Origin: Echiichthys vipera
Lineage: Eukaryota > Chordata > Actinopteri > Perciformes > Trachinidae
DNA length: 64,000 nucleotides
NCBI GenBank assembly: GCA_963691815.1
Contig: OY829645.1
Coordinates: 42,423,594-42,487,593, forward strand
Direction: 5' to 3'
Shown here: positions 61,401 to 64,000 of the stretch, piece after piece
How positions within the stretch are numbered: position 1 is the stretch's first letter
How the letters are laid out: each line of letters starts with the position of its first letter
The notes under the pieces: generated by a model
The model's input: only the letters and a program-made list of their open reading frames with translations
The model's database searches: none
Told to the model about the DNA's origin: nothing
Translations under genes and position numbers: made by a program

Positions 61401-62743
61401 AACTGACAGCAGCAGAGAGGAGAGCAGATTTAAAGTGAAAGTGATTGAACAGTCAGCGTAAAGAGAGTCTTCCTTATAGAGCCAGGATTGCAGACTGCCC
61501 TTTTTCAGTATATTTAAAGTTAAACTACGCTGGCTTTGTATTGGAAAGACAAATAAATGGTCGATAATCTCATTCGACTCTCAGCAAGAAGCAAATACAT
61601 GTGGTAAACCTTACCAAAATAATGCTTGGAAAAGAGTTTTTTGAAAGACGCTATGCTACGATTTGCTTGCCGGCTGGAACAGTGGAGCCATTTTTCAGTA
61701 TCATGCAGCTCATAACAATGTAAGGGACACTGAAATCCAAAGGCAGCAGATGTGTGAATCTACAGCATTGTACATAACAGTATCTAAGGCTTGCTTATAA
61801 TATTATTGATGCATTACCTGCGGCGAGACATTCATGATGTTGGGTTGGATCTCCGATCCATTTGTATGCGTCTCTGTCTTGCTGTCAGCCCTCTTCAGCA
61901 TATGGGCCATGCTCACAGCACTGGCTTCTTTCTTTGCCACAGGAGGCTGTGGGGAATACAAACAGTACAGTTAAGTCAAACAACATCAACATTTCTTCAC
62001 AGAAAAACGTTTGTTGCTTACCAGCAGAAGATTGTTTCAGGGGGAAGCATTTGAACACCTTCAACTTAAAGAACAAACACTGGAATGCATTTTTATTGAA
62101 TTGATCAGCTTGACGAAAGCATGAAAATGATACAGTGGCAGGGGAATTCAAAGAAATGCTGACAAAAATAAAATTAGGGAAAAATTGATAAATTAATACA
62201 TAAACATAATTAAAAGAACAAAATATAAAAAAAAATCAAACAATGGTAAATGGTCCGACACACAACAAAATTAAATAATTTTAAAAAAGCTGCAGGAAGT
62301 AATGGCACCAGGTCCAGCCAGGCAGGGTGAATCCAGTGGGTGATGATGATGATGATGAAGAATAAATACATTCATCGGTCTACCTCATGATGTGTTCCCT
62401 CCTCAGGGAGCTTCTCATCCATGGGAGACTTGTCCCTGGAGCCCATTAGACGGGCAGAGTAGAACTTGGAGGTCTCCTCAAAGTCCTCCCGGCCCACCTC
62501 GGGCTGTCGCTCCCTCTCTCCGAGCTCCAGCATTCCCTTAGAGAAGTCCTCCACGCCGGAATGGAGGTCCATGATGACGGTAAAGTCAACCTCAGCCTCC
62601 AGGCTGGATGTAGAGCTGACCGTCATGCTGGAGCACTTGCGCTCGATGCCTAGGTGGGTTTCCCTCATGCAGGCCACTGTGTCTCTCTCCTGCTCTTCCT
62701 CTGAGGCCATGCTCGGCTTAGGCCCCCTGTCCCCGAGCTCCTT
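49350..62743 (-). CDS. epb41l1: Band 4.1 family gene, 3' part (epb41l1, protein 4.1N), 7 exons
   Basis: A membrane-skeleton adaptor. Protein 4.1N links neuronal membrane proteins such as glutamate receptors to spectrin-actin. Exons on the minus strand: 62743-62384, 61946-61818, 56344-56285, 54960-54892 (or from 54978), 54462-54382, 54255-54142, and a terminal exon from 52421. All internal borders are GT/AG and phase 0. The conserved C-terminal domain is clear: KGGYSETRIEKRIIITGDDD, then ALAMAIQEAKQQHPDMLVTK. EAEVDFTVI followed by an acidic stretch (first exon), IEKRIIITGD and the QKAES ending match 4.1N (EPB41L1) better than 4.1R, 4.1G or 4.1B, from recalled sequences. FERM and spectrin-actin-binding domains lie beyond the right edge of the window. 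Confidence 0.9.
49369..49374 (-). terminator. Candidate polyadenylation signal of epb41l1
   Basis: AATAAA on the minus strand (tttatt on plus) in the context atgtaataaattgta. A second candidate is at 49523-49528. Confidence 0.4.
52416..52421 (-). CDS. epb41l1: epb41l1 final coding segment: one Ser codon and stop
   Basis: A strong acceptor (tgttgttgtccccttgcag) is followed by TCC TGA. Joined in phase 0 to ...EMQKAE it gives a protein ending QKAES. Recalled mammalian 4.1N ends in ...QES, which fits. Only six coding bases support this, so it rests on splice-site quality and family agreement. Confidence 0.6.
   Translation of the reverse strand, partial: S
52576..52990. repeat. Minisatellite-like array (tttgtggtcgttttgtatctc unit)
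   Basis: A ~21-26-bp phrase, tctttgtggtcgttttgtat, with variants ctctttggggctgtttatga and gctttgtcgtcattgtgtgt, recurs many times with a higher-order period near 100 bp. The frames across it are repeat artefacts. Confidence 0.85.
53478..53780 (-). mobile_element. Non-LTR retrotransposon 3' tail (minus strand)
   Basis: On the minus strand the frame reads RMNPGRLPREVFQARPAGRR, PRGRTRTRWRDYISTLAWER and VWGPLLKLLPPRPDPG, then stop and a GATGAAAATGAGATGATGATG-type tail. This is a very common C-terminal LINE fragment in fish. It is 5' truncated. Confidence 0.75.
53836..53950. repeat. Second block of the same minisatellite
   Basis: atctctgtgtggtcgttttg and tatctctttgtggttgtttt repeat the unit of the array at 52576-52990. 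About 850 bp of other sequence, including a LINE tail, separates the blocks. Confidence 0.8.
54142..54255 (-). CDS. epb41l1: epb41l1 exon: 4.1 C-terminal domain, second part
   Basis: The acceptor is catgtccccag. The 38 codons read ALAMAIQEAKQQHPDMLVTK, AVVIRETESPTEEMQKAE. The donor gag|gtatgt is good. If unspliced, the frame would run only 12 more codons (VCDSYSVDSLVM) to a stop. The 4.1N-like ending via the exon at 52421 is favoured. Confidence 0.92.
54256..54381 (-). other. Short stop-free epb41l1 intron (126 nt)
   Basis: The intron between the two C-terminal-domain exons is 126 nt, divisible by three, and open in frame: VRGSIKEILQHLQCLFKSSK, then VIRPRNLICEVYDPYIDAPC. Retention would insert 42 residues without a stop. 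Confidence 0.85.
54382..54462 (-). CDS. epb41l1: epb41l1 exon: 4.1 C-terminal domain, first part
   Basis: The acceptor is ttctgcag and the donor cag|gtgaga. The 27 codons read TVKGGYSETRIEKRIIITGD, then DDVDQHQ. SETRIEKRIIITGD is the signature start of the band 4.1 C-terminal domain, which binds NuMA, GluA1 and other partners in the family. Confidence 0.95.
54463..54891 (-). other. epb41l1 intron
   Basis: AT-rich, 429 nt. No feature was seen. Confidence 0.6.
54892..54960 (-). CDS. epb41l1: epb41l1 exon just before the C-terminal domain
   Basis: It encodes ERVSPLTITAESVTSATTTQ, then VTK, matching the Ser/Thr-rich stretch before KGGxSETRIEKR in 4.1N. The donor is aag|gtaaca. Two in-frame acceptors are possible: ggtacccag (start 54960) or gctgtag (start 54978), the latter adding six residues, IKAGTQ. 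Phase 0 at both ends either way. Confidence 0.75.
54979..56284 (-). other. epb41l1 intron
   Basis: A 1.3-kb intron with a small CA tract at 56107-56131. I see no other supported feature. Confidence 0.55.
56285..56344 (-). CDS. epb41l1: epb41l1 small exon, 20 codons
   Basis: The acceptor is gtccttcag and the donor cct|gtaagt, 60 nt, phase 0. It encodes NYGVVSPREAPAALKENGSP. Strong splice sites and size suggest an alternatively used cassette in the 4.1 linker. No recognised domain. Confidence 0.62.
56530..57450 (-). pseudogene. Penelope-like ORF, RT YV-D box and GIY-YIG endonuclease half
   Basis: It begins ALNSFKGITPSHWFRYVED just after the LTR. The catalytic box reads YVED rather than the usual YVDD, so one catalytic Asp is replaced by Glu. 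After a stop near 57073 a shifted frame continues to NLVYAVQCNEGCKHLYIGET, the GIY-YIG-like endonuclease start. Confidence 0.82.
57455..57949 (+). mobile_element. Solo LTR (Ty3/Gypsy-type) inside the Penelope-like element
   Basis: A 495-bp block starting tgtcagtctcttccc and ending ccgttcatgaca, with TGTCA/TGACA inverted termini. Its 3' part holds tgtctgcatttgggttctgc, a phrase typical near LTR 3' ends in fish Gypsy elements. It separates MEEV from ALNSF of the Penelope-like frame exactly, so it is younger than that element. Flanks do not give a clean target duplication (ggtag against ggtca on the minus strand). No internal region is present. Confidence 0.7.
57950..59326 (-). pseudogene. Penelope-like ORF, N-terminal half and first RT motifs
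   Basis: The frame is broken between 59144 and 59083, near 58400 and elsewhere. Motifs stay in order up to ANLYMEEV, where the inserted LTR begins. In intact elements the same frame continues into the (Y)VDD box now found beyond the LTR. Confidence 0.82.
59590..59755 (-). mobile_element. tRNA-derived SINE head fragment (minus strand)
   Basis: On the minus strand ggaccagtggatcagcggtt, then agcactgtctcct and ggtcctgagtttcgtgga, resembles the head of V-SINE-type elements (compare 45660). No tRNA cloverleaf gene is claimed. Confidence 0.5.
60588..60750. repeat. Interspersed fish repeat, copy B
   Basis: aatagttcgacattttggga, aatacacttattcctgccag and cttagcttagcatagcataa, then agactgggaacatgggaaac, follow the phrase order of a common dispersed teleost repeat. 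It is related to the block at 32598. Confidence 0.55.
61818..61946 (-). CDS. epb41l1: epb41l1 exon: linker, 43 codons
   Basis: The acceptor is ttccccacag and the donor cag|gtaatg, length 129, phase 0 at both ends. It encodes PPVAKKEASAVSMAHMLKRA, then DSKTETHTNGSEIQPNIMNV and SPQ. I do not recognise a fixed domain; this is the variable linker. The open frame and matching phase with the exons on both sides support it. Confidence 0.72.
61947..62383 (-). other. epb41l1 intron
   Basis: A 437-nt AT-rich intron with a GAT repeat (62340-62360) near its 5' splice site. Nothing else was seen. Confidence 0.6.
62384..62743 (-). CDS. epb41l1: epb41l1 exon: acidic linker region, 120 codons
   Basis: The acceptor is gccctag and the donor gag|gtagac, giving exactly 120 codons in phase 0. 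It encodes KELGDRGPKPSMASEEEQER, then SSTSSLEAEVDFTVIMDLHS and GVEDFSKGMLELGERERQPE. SxEAEVDFTVI followed by an EDFS block is a 4.1N landmark upstream of the C-terminal domain. The donor is weaker than average (GTAGAC). A short GAT repeat lies about 20-45 bases past it. Confidence 0.85.
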
Positions 62744-64000
62744 CTAGGGCAGGTACAGAAGGTAAAGGATCTCATGCTAAGGTTACATGACTGCAGACGG
62801 ATGGATGACAAAGATGATGCAATGGGGTGGATCCTTACGTTTGAGGTTTTCGTGTTTGAATCAAAGACACTGTACATGCAATGTATCCTGAATGTACAGT
62901 AGGGCATGAAAGAAAAAGAAAAGGGAATATTTCTACTACATACCATTAGGACTTTTTCTAGTCGTTGCTTGTTTTTTCATGATTACTGGTTCCTACAAAG
63001 CCTGAATACAGTTACACTGTAATACTGATTGTGTTATTACTTCTGCAGTTTACACAGCATTCTGTAAAATGTCCATTAAAGGTGCATTTATAAAAGCATT
63101 TTTTAAATTATCTATGAATGGTGAATTTCATCATTCATTTGTATTAACATTTGAGCATCATCTCCCTGTTAATAGTCGTTTACTTTTCATCCTGACTTTT
63201 GAAGCTCTTTGTTAAGTCTATTTCAACATGAGCACTGTAGAATAAACATTGATAGTACTTTTGATGTTTAATAATAAGGATGATGATTGAGATATCACTG
63301 TGTCAGTGGTTTACAGGAATATGTGATGAACTAGTGGTATGGCCACTTGAAATAGCCACATCTGTGCATAATAGTGGTAGGTAAAGAAAGTTGTTCCAGT
63401 GCCACTAGAGATAATGAACCTTCTTCACAGCAGATATTTTCACATGTTATATTTGGAAGAGCAAAATACTATGATAGGATAACACTTACAATGGCTCTGT
63501 TCAATTTAAGTATTCCAGTGAGAGTGACAGTGAGTCAGTATGTACGATACCAGAACCCTGAAATGCTTTTCATTCATTTGAATATTTTCCCCCATGCAAT
63601 TTTTTTTTACGGTGACAGGTCAAGAAAGATCCATCGGTGTGACTGCACTACGTCTTTGCTGTTCCTCTGGAGGAGCAGGTACAAGTATTGATATGCAAAC
63701 GGATGTTTAAGGGCATTTGTTTTCTACGTCTCTACCTGTGGGATTGGAAATGTGACATGTGCACGTGTGCTCTACATTTTTGAGATGTAAAACAGAATCG
63801 GGCACACATGACGATTTCTGAGGATTAAAAGAATGTGCATGCATATTTTTATCTTTGTGCATGCACCATTTTTAGTTGTGAATATACACAGACTTAAATG
63901 CATCTGGCATCAGCTGTACATAATTTTCTTAAAGAAACTAGGTGAAATCAACAAGAAGGAGAAACGATACATGTTTTAGGTTATAGGACAATAATGAAAT
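62744..64000 (-). other. epb41l1 intron running off the window
   Basis: No further exon could be supported on the minus strand. The upstream exons for the FERM and spectrin-binding parts must lie to the right. Confidence 0.5.

Larger units (their letters stand above)
56345..61817 (-). other. epb41l1 intron hosting a Penelope-like element
   Basis: A 5.5-kb intron. Besides the Penelope-like element (56530-59345) with its inserted LTR, it contains a SINE head (59590-59755) and a dispersed repeat (60588-60750). The rest is plain AT-rich sequence. Confidence 0.65.

Noticed and set aside
63600..63680. Possible upstream epb41l1 exon on the minus strand
   Set aside because: A short frame (PAPPEEQQRRSAV) precedes a stop with no convincing donor or acceptor in phase 0.

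Overview
This is vertebrate nuclear DNA, most likely from a teleost fish. It is AT-rich and intron-dominated, full of dinucleotide microsatellites, and carries a typical fish repeat set: an L1-like LINE, a Penelope-like element, V-SINE-type and other tRNA-derived SINEs, a Ty3/Gypsy-type solo LTR, mariner/Tc1 relics and several short foldback elements. There is no bacterial, CRISPR or phage content. The species cannot be told from the sequence alone.

Two protein-coding genes meet tail to tail. On the plus strand, 14348-41550 holds the 3' half of a contactin gene (neural GPI-anchored adhesion protein). Twelve exons encode the second half of Ig5, Ig6, four fibronectin III domains and the GPI-signal tail, followed by a ~2.2-kb 3' UTR with AATAAA at 41529. 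All twelve exons have canonical GT/AG borders, and their phases join into one open frame of 571 residues. It belongs to the contactin-3/4/5/6 group; I lean to cntn3, with cntn4 as the main alternative. On the minus strand, ~64000 down to ~49350, is the 3' part of a band 4.1 family gene, best matched to epb41l1 (protein 4.1N). It has seven exons, including the conserved C-terminal domain and a final exon that appears to add only a serine and the stop codon, then a ~3-kb 3' UTR.

Layout: 1-14347 is contactin intron with scattered repeats and a foldback element; 14476-26153 is a large intron with a TIR element carrying a decayed Myb/SANT-like domain, a LINE tail, a 175-bp TTC array, a hAT-like end and a 160-bp GT array; 26154-39345 holds the clustered contactin exons; 39346-41550 is the 3' UTR; 41560-49350 is the intergenic stretch, mostly a decayed minus-strand L1-like element (42108-~48010) with a SINE nested in it, then a mariner relic; 49350-52421 is the epb41l1 terminal exon; 52422-64000 holds epb41l1 introns and exons, with a minisatellite, a LINE tail and a Penelope-like element split by a solo LTR.

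Both host genes are expected to act in neurons (contactins at the axonal/synaptic surface, 4.1N under the neuronal membrane). That is family knowledge and does not show they work together. I see no convincing novel multi-gene system. The most interesting signals are splice-level oddities: a GT microsatellite running into the Ig6 acceptor, NAGNAG and 18-nt tandem acceptors, a stop-free 126-nt intron in the 4.1 C-terminal domain and a two-codon final coding exon. The nested mobile elements come next.
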